Positions 1 through 7,794 of a DNA stretch of 64,000 bases are shown here, piece by piece. Both the position numbers and the translations under genes were made by a program. How positions within the stretch are numbered: the stretch's first letter is position 1; every line of letters begins with the position of its first letter. Origin of the DNA: Nitrosopumilaceae archaeon (lineage in GTDB: Archaea > Thermoproteota > Nitrososphaeria > Nitrososphaerales > Nitrosopumilaceae); assembly GCA_035631875.1 (NCBI GenBank), contig DASQHX010000011.1, positions 248,001-312,000 on the forward strand. Direction: 5' to 3'. Under the pieces are notes generated by a model that saw nothing but the letters and a program-made list of their open reading frames with translations, did no database searches and was not told the origin of the DNA.

Positions 1-3
1 AAT

Positions 4-567
4 GTGAATTTTGAATGTATCCAAGATTGTTCAAACTGTTGTATTGAAAGAGAATATTATCCTACAATAAAGTTTGGTAAAATAGGCGTTCTAATTTTAC
101 CTGAAGAAAAGGAAAAAATAGAATCATATGCAAAAACCCACAATCTAGAAATTTCAATTCTTCCACGTATTGGTATTTCGCATGAAAAATCTGATGGGCC
201 AACAGAAATTATTGCATATCAGTTAATGGGAAAAGACTCTAACGGTAATACATGTCCTTTTTTGGATACTGAAAGTAATGAAAAGTCTCCACACGGTGGA
301 TATAAGTGTAAAATATATCAAAACAGACCCCTTGCTTGCAAAGCATATCCTGTAATTGAATCATCACCTGTAGTTTTGGATTCAAAGTGCAAATTTTGTG
401 AAAAATGTGGGATTACTGCTACAAATGTAAATCAAGAAATGGAATCACTTGTTAATATTAAAAATAAAATGAAAACAACTGCTCCTTTTGTATGGAGATA
501 CGCTACTGGTATATGTGATGAACACAATAAAAATAAAATTGCAACTGGTTGGTTTTTAGAAATTTAA
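4..567 (+). CDS. YkgJ-family cysteine-cluster protein
   Basis: The 187-residue protein has the YkgJ (CxxxCxxC zinc/iron-chelating) layout. An N-terminal cysteine cluster (C5, C9, C12, C13) is followed by a Cys before PFLD, then the C-x-IYQNRPLACKAYP signature, and a late CKFCEKCG cluster. Proteins of this family are thought to bind a metal or Fe-S cluster; the reaction is unknown. The GTG at position 4 is the first possible start in this frame. Only three bases lie upstream, so the true N-terminus could lie outside the window. The 3' end overlaps the opposite-strand zinc-ribbon gene by 4 bp. Confidence 0.75.
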   Translation: MNFECIQDCSNCCIEREYYPTIKFGKIGVLILPEEKEKIESYAKTHNLEISILPRIGISHEKSDGPTEIIAYQLMGKDSNGNTCPFLDTESNEKSPHGGYKCKIYQNRPLACKAYPVIESSPVVLDSKCKFCEKCGITATNVNQEMESLVNIKNKMKTTAPFVWRYATGICDEHNKNKIATGWFLEI

Positions 568-725
568 GATTTGTTTACTCTTTCATGAGTTCCTGGATAA
601 GTTTCAAAGATTTTTTGTGAATAACATTTACTACACAAAAATCCTTTGATATTCCATTTTTCCATTGGATGATAGACATGATCCAATGGTCCATTACATA
701 GGGAACATTTTTGATTTTCTTCCAA
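564..725 (-). CDS. Small CxxC...CxxC zinc-ribbon protein (53 aa)
   Basis: This short reading frame on the minus strand encodes 53 residues with two pairs, CSLC near residue 7 and CSKC near residue 31, spaced like a single zinc ribbon. The likely start is a TTG at 725, because an in-frame stop lies about 40 bases upstream with no ATG/GTG between. It is convergent with the YkgJ-like gene (4-bp overlap of stops). The function is unknown; it may be a nucleic-acid or protein-binding zinc module. It is one of several nano-sized zinc proteins in this window. Confidence 0.6.
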   Translation of the reverse strand: MEENQKCSLCNGPLDHVYHPMEKWNIKGFLCSKCYSQKIFETYPGTHERVNKS

Positions 726-793
726 CGTGATAACATTTCTTAATTTTCGTTATAAAAATCATGTTAAATACTACTATTTTATAGAATAAAACT

Positions 794-858
794 GCGGTAG
801 ATTGGATGGCTAGATGCGGACCTCCTGCAAGAGACCTTATCGGTCACCCGTCTGCCGC
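794..858 (+). ncRNA. Candidate small structured RNA
   Basis: The ends GCGGTAG (794-800) and CTGCCGC (852-858) form a 7-bp stem (one G-U pair) closing a 51-nt interior that is notably GC-rich for this genome. Inside, GACC/GGTC can form a smaller hairpin. A TATA-like stretch (about 764-771) lies roughly 26 nt upstream on the plus strand, and a T-rich run (about 860-869) follows, as expected for archaeal termination. It is not a tRNA: it has no TTCRA T-loop and is too short. The strand and the identity (H/ACA-type guide, other sRNA, or just an intergenic hairpin) are inference. Confidence 0.4.
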
Positions 859-873
859 TATTTGTTTTAAAAC

Positions 874-2628
874 TTAGAAAAGATCTTGTACTATCTTTTT
901 TATACTGCCTATCTCGTCTTCTTCTTGTTTTATTTTCTTCTCAATTACTCGTATCATGGCATCTTGCCATACGTGATGAGAAAAGAAATTATGATACGTA
1001 TTTGCAGCAGTCATCTCATCATCTACAACGGTATCCTCTAGAAATTTTGTTACGATGATATCTGTGAGTTTTAAAATTCGTTGATTTAGTTTCAAACTCT
1101 TGAAAATGGGTTCAAGCTTAGCTATATCTTCCTTGAAATCCCCTTTTGTGAGTAGAATTTTTTCATGTAGAATTTTAAAGTATACTGCTACAAAAAAGAG
1201 TGTTGCATATCTCTTTGTCTTATGACCACCTTTCTTTCCATAATTTAGTATTCTCTTGGCATATTCTTTTACAATGTATGGATACAAAAGTAATCTTAAA
1301 TCGTCTTTGAGTCTCTCATTGAAAACTTCATCATATTTGCTACCGCGTGGCAAAAATTGTGCAGGAGAGCTGTATGACTCTGTAGGGCGTTGTTCTATTC
1401 CAGCTACAAATGCCTGTATAGCATCTTTTGCAACAATTACTTTTTTGTGATTTTCAGGAAGATACTTGTTATATGTTGGATCTCCACCAAATTCGCTTTG
1501 CTGTGATTTTGTCTTGGAATCAAAAGAACCAGCTTGAATCTCATAGAAATATCCAAAGTTTTCCATTTGTGATTTAATTGATTTGTGGAAGTCCATAAGG
1601 GAAACCAAATCTTTTCCTCTCACTGCATTTTGGGAATTTCTATATTTTGTAATGTTATTTTGATCTTGTTCATCAGCAGCTTTGATAATTGTTACCGTTA
1701 TGCTACCCTCTAGATTATGGGTACGTTTTGCATGATCTAAAATCGAATTTGATGTCTGAGCACCGTTTACTATTTGTGGTGCATGTAAAAGTATGGCATT
1801 TTCCTCCAATTCTTCAAAGTCACTTACCACAATGGTGATTCCATTGTTATAATAGAAAAATTTGTTAGGTGATTCCTGAAGGGTCTCTCTCAGACCTTTA
1901 TTCACCGTTGTTTTGAATTGCATCCATTGTCTAATATTAGATTCAAAAACATAATCGCGGTTTTTTGTAACAAAGTTTGTTAATTCTCTTAGTTTTAAAA
2001 TTCCAAGTAAAGTGTTTTGATATTTCAGTTTACTTTCAAGTTTTATCGAAGCTTTTTTACCTGCAGCCGGTTTTTTTATTCTATCCCAAAGCCGTTGAAC
2101 GATTATTTCAATATCAAATATCTCAAGTGACTCTTGATTTTGATAATCTACTTTTTGATCTGTAACATATACGCATTCAACTTTTAGATTTTTTTCTCGT
2201 ATTTGAGTTACCAAGCGAGCTAATTCTGGCCGCATTTTTGTAATGTCTTTGTATTGTAAGTTCCTAACATCTTCTTTGAACTTGGCAATTGCTTCCATGG
2301 AATGCGAAGTGCCATACTTGGATTGAAAAAGATAGATTTTATCATCAGAAAAGTCAACTGGAAGATATGCATCTATGCCTAGATCATTTGCGCCATCTAC
2401 TATAGCATCAGTTGCGTCATCCTCAGTTGCTTCAAAAACCCTAGTGAGCACCCAATGAAGAAAGTTATGTCCTTTTTCTACTTCACTTTGCGCATCTTCT
2501 GAATATTCTTTTATACTATCTCGAATATTTTGTGCAAAACCTTCTAGAGGCTGTCCATTTGTAATTTGTTGTAAAACAGGACGAGCCCCAGGGATGAATT
2601 CTAATAAACCGTTAGATCTTTCCGTCAA
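874..2628 (-). CDS. AIPR-family protein (putative phage defence)
   Basis: This 584-residue protein has the AIPR (abortive infection/phage resistance) architecture. The N-terminal part resembles an Mrr/PD-(D/E)xK nuclease fold: GIDA at 84-87 followed by a beta strand ending in QSK (102-104) would supply the acidic and Gln-x-Lys active-site residues. The long middle and C-terminal region contains the family-type YYNNGITI and IVNGAQTSNS motifs (about residues 259-295). AIPR proteins are linked to phage exclusion in bacteria; activity here is untested. No partner methylase or toxin gene is adjacent. The gene stands alone between the candidate RNA and tRNA-Cys, a common setting for acquired genes. 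Confidence 0.8.
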   Translation of the reverse strand: MTERSNGLLEFIPGARPVLQQITNGQPLEGFAQNIRDSIKEYSEDAQSEVEKGHNFLHWVLTRVFEATEDDATDAIVDGANDLGIDAYLPVDFSDDKIYLFQSKYGTSHSMEAIAKFKEDVRNLQYKDITKMRPELARLVTQIREKNLKVECVYVTDQKVDYQNQESLEIFDIEIIVQRLWDRIKKPAAGKKASIKLESKLKYQNTLLGILKLRELTNFVTKNRDYVFESNIRQWMQFKTTVNKGLRETLQESPNKFFYYNNGITIVVSDFEELEENAILLHAPQIVNGAQTSNSILDHAKRTHNLEGSITVTIIKAADEQDQNNITKYRNSQNAVRGKDLVSLMDFHKSIKSQMENFGYFYEIQAGSFDSKTKSQQSEFGGDPTYNKYLPENHKKVIVAKDAIQAFVAGIEQRPTESYSSPAQFLPRGSKYDEVFNERLKDDLRLLLYPYIVKEYAKRILNYGKKGGHKTKRYATLFFVAVYFKILHEKILLTKGDFKEDIAKLEPIFKSLKLNQRILKLTDIIVTKFLEDTVVDDEMTAANTYHNFFSHHVWQDAMIRVIEKKIKQEEDEIGSIKKIVQDLF

Positions 2629-2686
2629 ACTAGCATGATTAGAAATTGGTGTATTTAGAGAAGTTGGTTATTATGATATAATAAAA

Positions 2687-2757
2687 GGTGAGGAAGGGAT
2701 TCGAACCCCTATAGATTCGCTTTGCAGGCGAACGCATAGCCGCTCTGCCACCTCACC
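2687..2757 (-). tRNA. tRNA-Cys (GCA)
   Basis: Read on the minus strand, the sequence forms a full cloverleaf. The acceptor is GGTGAGG paired with CCTCACC. The anticodon stem TTCGC/GCGAA closes the loop CTGCAAA with anticodon GCA, and the T-loop is GGGGTTCGAATCCC. No intron is visible. The next base is T, matching the U73 discriminator usual for tRNA-Cys. It lies between the AIPR gene and the histone gene. Confidence 0.96.
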
Positions 2758-2798
2758 GTACTCAAAAAAGATTTCAATGAACAATTAAATCTTTTAGA

Positions 2799-3020
2799 TC
2801 AGAATTTTGCAAACTGTTTTGCAGCAAGCCTGACGTCTTCAGCCTTTACAGTCTTTCTTCCTGCATGTACTGACATGTCAACAGCACTTTTTGCTATCGC
2901 AACTCCAATTTCTTCTAGAATTCTTCTTAATTCATCTGCTGACTCATCACTAACTCGTTCTGCTCCAGATTTTTTTAAAATGCGATACATTACAGAAAGA
3001 CCAAATTCAGATGATGTCAT
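2799..3020 (-). CDS. Archaeal histone
   Basis: This is a histone-fold protein (73 aa from the chosen start) that compacts DNA as dimers and larger assemblies. The three-helix pattern is clear: MYRILKKSGAERVSDESADE, the long central helix with LEEIG...AVDMSVHAGRKTV, and the terminal KAEDVRLAAKQF helix. The ATG at 3020 is preferred over ATGs at 3056 and 3044. It gives the usual N-terminus (MTSSEFGLS...), and a TTTTATGA box lies about 27 bases upstream, fitting a leaderless transcript. A 12-residue basic extension would be added if the upstream start is used. Confidence 0.93.
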   Translation of the reverse strand: MTSSEFGLSVMYRILKKSGAERVSDESADELRRILEEIGVAIAKSAVDMSVHAGRKTVKAEDVRLAAKQFAKF

Positions 3021-3163
3021 GTGATGATTTTTCTTAACTTTCATAAAAGACTTCAAGTGGAAAAAAACCTACGTAGGAATCGATTTCTACAGACTAACTT
3101 GATGTCACCTTTTTATGTATATTTCATGTGTTACTATTTTAAGGACAAAAACAAAGGTTTTGC

Positions 3164-3922
3164 ATGAGTTGGCTTACTGATGCCCACATTCATCTTTCCG
3201 ATGATGAATTTTCAAAAGATATGCCATTTATTGTTAATTGTATGGATAGATTGAGAATACGAGCTTGCTGTGTATCCATGGATCTTCAAAGTTCAAAAAA
3301 AACACTTGAAGTTAGTAAGAAAAGCAATCTGATATTGCCATTTATCGGTATCCATCCTGAGAAGGCATCTTCAAATGATTTAGAGCAGGTTGTCAATCTA
3401 ATAGAAGAAAATTCAAAATATATTTCTGGAATAGGTGAAATAGGACTTGACAAAACATATGTTTCCGATGAAATTGGATTCAAAAATCAAGAATTGGTTT
3501 TCCATAAAATGCTATCATTAGCTGAAAAACTGAAAAAACCAATCTCCATTCACTCTAGGGCAACATTGGAAGAAATATTGTCCATATTACCATCTTATTC
3601 GATTTCTGGCATCTTATTGCATTGGTTTGCAGGTAGTAAAAAACAACTAAAAACAGTAATGGAACGTGAGTATTTTGTTTCATATGGACCTGCTATGCTG
3701 TATGCAAAAGATAAACAAGTTTTACTTTCAGAAACTAGCGCAGAAAGAATTCTTGTAGAAACAGACGGCCCTGTGAAATTTTCACGATGCTTTGGATTTA
3801 AAGTAGGACAGATATCTTTTCTTCCAAGTGTTGTATTTTGTGCTGCAAAAGTCTTACACACAACATATGATGATATTTCCAACCAATTAGAGCAAAATTG
3901 TAAGCACTATCTTGGTGTATAG
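3164..3922 (+). CDS. TatD-family metal-dependent hydrolase
   Basis: This 252-residue amidohydrolase-fold enzyme of the TatD family (metal-dependent DNases/phosphoesterases) retains the expected metal ligands: H8 and H10 in DAHIHL, E92 in GEIGLD, H130 in SIHSR, H153 in LLHWF and D201 in VETDGP. Length is typical. The natural substrate in archaea is uncertain (DNA 3' ends or another phosphodiester). A small gene of unknown function overlaps its 3' end by 11 bp, suggesting cotranscription. Confidence 0.88.
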   Translation: MSWLTDAHIHLSDDEFSKDMPFIVNCMDRLRIRACCVSMDLQSSKKTLEVSKKSNLILPFIGIHPEKASSNDLEQVVNLIEENSKYISGIGEIGLDKTYVSDEIGFKNQELVFHKMLSLAEKLKKPISIHSRATLEEILSILPSYSISGILLHWFAGSKKQLKTVMEREYFVSYGPAMLYAKDKQVLLSETSAERILVETDGPVKFSRCFGFKVGQISFLPSVVFCAAKVLHTTYDDISNQLEQNCKHYLGV

Positions 3923-4211
3923 GTATAAAAAACCCCTGCTGCCAATCGAAGACGTGAACAGAATCAAACGAATTTCAACAGAGGTACTAGCTATCTATAA
4001 AGAGAAATTTGGAACTGATTTTGCACAAAATAAAAAAATCCTCGATCAAGTTGCTATTGTTAGATCTAAAGGCCTCAAAAATGAGATTGCAGGATACATT
4101 ACGACATACATTAAGCGTGAGATTGAAGAACAAAATGAGAAAGAAGCTCAAAGAATAGAAGCAACAGAATCTGTTGAGCCAGAAGGACTAGAAGAAGAAA
4201 TATTAAATTAA
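3912..4211 (+). CDS. Conserved-looking small acidic-tailed protein
   Basis: The 99-residue protein is predominantly helical, with a basic N-terminal half (IKRISTEVLAIYKEKFG) and a Glu-rich C-terminal tail. I do not recognise a domain. The start is TTG 3912 or GTG 3915, both overlapping the end of the TatD-type gene. The middle (about residues 28-70, basic and regularly spaced) could form a ribosome- or nucleic-acid-contacting helical domain, but that is only a composition-based guess. Confidence 0.65.
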   Translation: MVYRYKKPLLPIEDVNRIKRISTEVLAIYKEKFGTDFAQNKKILDQVAIVRSKGLKNEIAGYITTYIKREIEEQNEKEAQRIEATESVEPEGLEEEILN

Positions 4212-4282
4212 TTTTATATCTGAATTTGCTCTTGTCATCCTGAATCAGAAATTCAATATAGGTAAGAATCTACATTTGATTA

Positions 4283-5062
4283 ATGATAGCGATAAAACTT
4301 CTAGGAGGAGCAAAAAAATCCTTTTCTACAGATAAATTAGAAATTGATAATGACTCGATATCAGTATCTGAATTAATAGAACTCCTTCAGGAAAGGATTC
4401 CAAAAAACTTGGAACAATTAGATATAAAAAATATATTAATTGCAATCAATGGTATAGATTCTTCTACCTTGGAAGGCTTGGCAACTATTCTCAAAGACGG
4501 AGATGTAATTAGTATAATTCCTGTAATTCATGGCGGAAATGTGAAAAGAATATGGTTCAACATATTCAAAACTAGAATAGAATTGATAGGAATAAAAAAT
4601 GATTTTGATGATCCAATAAAATTTCTTGAAGATTTACGTCAAAAGCACACAGATTTGATAATTCAAGGTATTTGTTCTACTTATGTTCTGAACTTGGAAC
4701 ATGCAAAAAAAGTAATTACAATTTCTCTTGTAGCTCAAAAAACTGATAGTATGCTTTCAAACAAACTTGAAACAGATATTTTAATGCGATTTGCCTGTAC
4801 GAGACAAATTAATGAGGCAATTCAAAAAGTTGGCATGAAAAGACGAGAAAATTTTATTTTGATAGCAATTGGAAAAAAATTATCTCTTGATAAACTATAT
4901 TTCTCATTGGAACATCTCTTAACATCTACTGTTTTTTCAAAAAATAACTCTAATTTTCTAAAAAAAGAATTCAGAATATCTGCAAAACAACTACAATCAG
5001 TTGTGTCTCATACCCCACTTGAGGATTTGCTTGCAGAAAAATCAGCTGTACTATTCAGATAA
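4283..5062 (+). CDS. ThiS/MoaD-like domain fused to KEOPS subunit Cgi121
   Basis: Residues 1-85 look like a MoaD/ThiS (ubiquitin-fold) domain. They have the beta-strand start MIAIKLLGG, an ILIAING strand, the L-KDGDVISIIPV element, and finish with an internal HGG (83-85), where free MoaD/ThiS proteins end. Residues about 88-259 match Cgi121/TPRKB of the KEOPS complex, with the diagnostic run LVAQKTDSML..KLE.DILMRFACTRQINEAI. KEOPS makes the t6A modification of ANN-decoding tRNAs from threonylcarbamoyl-AMP, which is supplied by the Sua5 protein encoded 0.5 kb away. Whether the diglycine is used for cleavage, thiocarboxylation or conjugation, or is just a linker, cannot be told. Confidence 0.82.
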   Translation: MIAIKLLGGAKKSFSTDKLEIDNDSISVSELIELLQERIPKNLEQLDIKNILIAINGIDSSTLEGLATILKDGDVISIIPVIHGGNVKRIWFNIFKTRIELIGIKNDFDDPIKFLEDLRQKHTDLIIQGICSTYVLNLEHAKKVITISLVAQKTDSMLSNKLETDILMRFACTRQINEAIQKVGMKRRENFILIAIGKKLSLDKLYFSLEHLLTSTVFSKNNSNFLKKEFRISAKQLQSVVSHTPLEDLLAEKSAVLFR

Positions 5063-5572
5063 ACTGCGTTTTAATTTTTGAGTACTCAAAACATCATTTT
5101 CTTTTAATATTGAAATACCTGTCTTGTTTCCAATAATCTCTACTAGTATTATCCAATCAAATTTTTCAAGTGATACTTTGTTATCAATTTTATCTGCAAT
5201 TGCATCAATTATTTCCTTTGTTGAAATAGCAGAATGTCTCTTCTCAACTGTTATTCTATAGGTATCCTCAACTCTCATTATTTTTGCATGATTGAGGACA
5301 GAATTCACTATGTTTTGTTTTTCAGTAATTACTGTTTCCTGAATAGGTATAATCCTATGACAATATCTCATACTCCATGGTTCTTCCAGAATCTTTTCTT
5401 GAATTTTTTTAATTACTAAAAATGGTTCAAGTGTAGTAATACAAACCACAATACCAGAAAGATTTGTTATGCTTATCTTACTGTTATTGTCTCCAAAACT
5501 TTCTAGAATCGTGGTTATTTCTTGAGCAGCTTCATCCTCAAGATGGCGACTGGATGTTACAATTAGATTCAA
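5051..5572 (-). CDS. THUMP-domain RNA-binding protein (Tan1-like)
   Basis: This 173-residue protein matches the stand-alone THUMP family (Tan1/COG1818). It has an N-terminal NLIVTSSRHLEDEAAQEI segment, the EEPWSMRYCHRIIPI element in the middle and the characteristic TYRITVEKRHSAISTKEIIDAIA THUMP core, ending in ISIL. In eukaryotes Tan1 helps install N4-acetylcytidine on tRNA; the archaeal role is likely tRNA binding. The stop overlaps the convergent Cgi121-fusion gene and the start overlaps the upstream Sua5 gene by 4 bp, so it is probably cotranscribed with sua5. Confidence 0.85.
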   Translation of the reverse strand: MNLIVTSSRHLEDEAAQEITTILESFGDNNSKISITNLSGIVVCITTLEPFLVIKKIQEKILEEPWSMRYCHRIIPIQETVITEKQNIVNSVLNHAKIMRVEDTYRITVEKRHSAISTKEIIDAIADKIDNKVSLEKFDWIILVEIIGNKTGISILKENDVLSTQKLKRSLSE

Positions 5573-6168
5573 AGTAATGCTGTTAGCTCCGTTTTGGTTA
5601 TTTTTCCAGGTCTTAATATTTTCAAATTACCTTCAACTATTTCTACAATTGTGGATTCACTAGAATTTAATATTCTTCCGCCATCTAAGAAAACATCGAA
5701 TCCTGAAAAATTCTCTAGTACTTCCTTTGAATTAGAAAATGATGGATTTCCAGAATGATTTGCACTAGTCCCAACCATGATTCTACATTCCTTCAAAAGT
5801 GATAGTATACAAGTATGATTAGGAACTCGTACAGCAATTTTGTCATCTAACTTCATAGACTCACTAATTTCTTTATCTTTTAATTTTAAAACTAGGGTTA
5901 CCGGTCCTGGCCAGAACCTGTCTGCAATTTTATTAGATAATTTATCAAATATGGCAATTTTTGATATCTCTTCTTTTGAATATCCAAGGACAGGCAAATT
6001 TTTGGATTGTGACCTTTTCTTTATACTGTAGATCGCATCAACAGCTTTTGGATTTCGTGGATCGCATCCTATACCATAAACTGTATCTGTAGGAAACACA
6101 ACTAAACCGCCTTTCTTTACTGTAATGGCAGCTAATTTGATCCCATCTGGATCGCAAGCGACAATCAC
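5569..6168 (-). CDS. sua5: L-threonylcarbamoyladenylate synthase (Sua5/YrdC)
   Basis: This 199-residue Sua5/YrdC/TsaC-family enzyme makes threonylcarbamoyl-AMP from threonine, bicarbonate and ATP for t6A biosynthesis. Visible are the N-terminal FPTDTVYGIGCD motif (25-36), the KKRSQSKNLPV substrate loop (about 50-60), WPGPVTLVLKL (86-96) and the TSANHSG signature (134-140). It ends shortly after the YrdC core, so the extra C-terminal Sua5 domain is absent (TsaC-like length). It forms an operon with the THUMP gene and lies near the Cgi121 fusion, giving a small t6A neighbourhood. Confidence 0.9.
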   Translation of the reverse strand: MIVACDPDGIKLAAITVKKGGLVVFPTDTVYGIGCDPRNPKAVDAIYSIKKRSQSKNLPVLGYSKEEISKIAIFDKLSNKIADRFWPGPVTLVLKLKDKEISESMKLDDKIAVRVPNHTCILSLLKECRIMVGTSANHSGNPSFSNSKEVLENFSGFDVFLDGGRILNSSESTIVEIVEGNLKILRPGKITKTELTALL

Positions 6169-6243
6169 GATTTTTTCAAAAGGAGATGAAGTAAATTATG
6201 TCTTGTTATTAAACAATATAAGATTGGTTGACGTACCGTATCT

Positions 6244-6357
6244 ATGGATGAAGAAATTCAACAATGTCAATGTCCACCTGGAGGCGAAACATATGTCAAT
6301 GAAGACGGTATGGACATCTGCGTTTCATGTAATGGTTGGGTAGGAGCTTCCGTCTAA
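6244..6357 (+). CDS. 37-residue cysteine-rich mini-protein
   Basis: A short ATG-initiated frame encodes 37 residues with cysteines arranged as CQC near the start and CVSC near the end, framing PPGGETYVNEDGMD. This resembles a minimal metal-binding knuckle. A TATA-like element (about 6219-6226) sits about 25 bases upstream of the ATG, supporting a leaderless mRNA. No known domain is recognised. The reading frame is divergent from sua5. Confidence 0.5.
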   Translation: MDEEIQQCQCPPGGETYVNEDGMDICVSCNGWVGASV

Positions 6358-6473
6358 AGATTATTGTTGAAACACCATTCCGAGGAACTTCAACCATCTA
6401 CATTTTATGTTTCAAAACCAAAAATAGATGCCAACCTAAATCCTTAATAGTAATTTGCTTTTGTCTACTGACG

Positions 6474-6560
6474 ATGTCCGACGAATTAGATAATGATTTT
6501 GAGGATGATTTTGATGATGATATAGAAAACGAAGAAGATGCAGAAGAAGATAAAAGCTAA
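6474..6560 (+). CDS. Very short acidic protein (28 aa)
   Basis: ATG at 6474 opens a 28-residue frame composed almost wholly of Asp and Glu after MSDELDN. Its TAA overlaps the stop region of the convergent winged-helix gene by 4 bp. A T/A-rich promoter-like stretch lies 25-35 bases upstream (around 6440-6450). An extended in-frame version reaching back to 6336 has unconvincing composition. Real expression is plausible but unproven. Confidence 0.4.
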   Translation: MSDELDNDFEDDFDDDIENEEDAEEDKS

Positions 6561-6847
6561 ATTCTTAAACCAAATGTTTCTGCAAATTCTCTGAATCCGC
6601 GATATGCCTGCAAAAATTCTCTTCCTCTTGAACTAATCTTATACTTGCATGCTCTATCAGAGCTTGTTTGTTCTAAAAGGCCTTGTTGCACTAATGTTTC
6701 TAAAATTTTTGATATTCTTCCATAAGAGATGTTAGCTTTTCGTATGAGATAGGTAACACTGGCACCCGTCTCATCTGGTACCTCATCTCTTGTAGTAGTA
6801 AGTATATCACCAATTATACTCATGTGTGTTCTATATATTGCCGCCAA
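6557..6847 (-). CDS. Winged-helix DNA-binding regulator
   Basis: This 96-residue protein has the HTH_45/ArnR1-like winged-helix pattern common in Thaumarchaeota: IIGDILTTTRD, ASVTYLIRKANISYGRISKI (helix-turn-helix, about 29-48), LVQQGLLEQ and a wing ending in YKISSRGREFL. It probably acts as a transcription regulator. Its start overlaps the 3' end of the upstream membrane-protein gene by 17 bp, so the two are likely cotranscribed. Such regulators are sometimes coupled to a membrane partner, but nothing here shows that directly. Confidence 0.8.
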   Translation of the reverse strand: MAAIYRTHMSIIGDILTTTRDEVPDETGASVTYLIRKANISYGRISKILETLVQQGLLEQTSSDRACKYKISSRGREFLQAYRGFREFAETFGLRI

Positions 6848-7466
6848 ATTTCATACCTCTTAATGGAACTTTGGAAATGGGTACAAACAGTGCTCCCAAT
6901 CCTACTATCTTAGTTGAGATTGATATCACATAAAGGACTGATTTTGGAAACACTACAGAATACCACCCAAGAAATTCTCCTAATGCAAGTAGCCCTAGAC
7001 CAGAAGCAACGAAAATCGTACTAGTCTTCCTGTTTTCCATATATGACATTATTGTCTCTATTGTCCCATATACCAGTAGGATAAAAGAAATTGACCTTAT
7101 AATATGCTCAATTGAATTACCTGGAATGATAAAAAATGGTACAACAATTGATTTCAAATATCTTGATTTGGGGAAAAATGACTTGATGCCATGAGAAAAT
7201 GCGATAAAAAAATATCCCACTGTCTGAATTCCAATTCCTAAAGTTTGGATTCCTGGTTCTATTTTTCCCGAATGAACGAAAAAAGAATCGCCAATGTATC
7301 CCAATCCTACAACACCAAATCCTATGCTTATTGACAAAAAAGCAATTGTTAAACGGAAAAGTGTTGGGCTTCCAGTATTTTTAAAACCAATATGTGCAAA
7401 AATTCCTATGAGCAGACCTACTCCAAAACCTACTAAATTAAGAATTATTTCAAGTACAAATTCCAA
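6831..7466 (-). CDS. Multi-pass membrane protein, unknown function
   Basis: The 211-residue protein has about six or seven hydrophobic helices, starting at residues 5-28 and 38-58 and ending with a helix around 178-196. No catalytic motif is recognised. The layout resembles the small seven-helix membrane proteins frequent in thaumarchaeal genomes. It lies directly upstream of and overlaps the winged-helix gene, suggesting a membrane-regulator pair. Confidence 0.75.
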   Translation of the reverse strand: MEFVLEIILNLVGFGVGLLIGIFAHIGFKNTGSPTLFRLTIAFLSISIGFGVVGLGYIGDSFFVHSGKIEPGIQTLGIGIQTVGYFFIAFSHGIKSFFPKSRYLKSIVVPFFIIPGNSIEHIIRSISFILLVYGTIETIMSYMENRKTSTIFVASGLGLLALGEFLGWYSVVFPKSVLYVISISTKIVGLGALFVPISKVPLRGMKFGGNI

Positions 7467-7516
7467 CTAATCGCAGTATCATTCAAAATTAATTAAGTCT
7501 TACAGGTAAATTTTTT

Positions 7517-7723
7517 CTACCAATCGTCAAGAGTTCCAGATGTGGTACCTTCTGTAGCCGAAGCATAATCTCCTAGAACATCAGAATATCTGGCATCTTT
7601 GTATGTAAGATATTTTACATATTCACCATATGTCATATCAAGTGAACAATGCGAACATTTGACAAATGAAAAATCATCTCCCATCTCTGCTATATCATTG
7701 CATTTTGGGCATTTTATCTTCAC
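7517..7723 (-). CDS. Small zinc-ribbon protein (68 aa)
   Basis: Residues 1-30 form a zinc ribbon (CPKC at 5-8, CSHC at about 23-26). The remaining tail is polar and rich in Tyr, Asp, Ser and Thr and ends in DDW. A TATA-like AT-rich stretch lies just upstream. The domain type is clear, but the target is not. Together with the genes at 564-725 and 6244-6357 it makes this end of the window rich in tiny zinc proteins. Confidence 0.7.
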   Translation of the reverse strand: MKIKCPKCNDIAEMGDDFSFVKCSHCSLDMTYGEYVKYLTYKDARYSDVLGDYASATEGTTSGTLDDW

Positions 7724-7794
7724 ATTATATCTATGTTAATTACGCTAATATCTCTTTATTAAAAGAATAAATTGCGACAATTTGTTGTCACATT

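Noticed and set aside
794-858. A tRNA gene at the 7-bp stem near 0.8 kb
   Set aside because: The closing stem looks like an acceptor, but there is no TTCRA T-loop, no anticodon arm and the length is only 65 nt.
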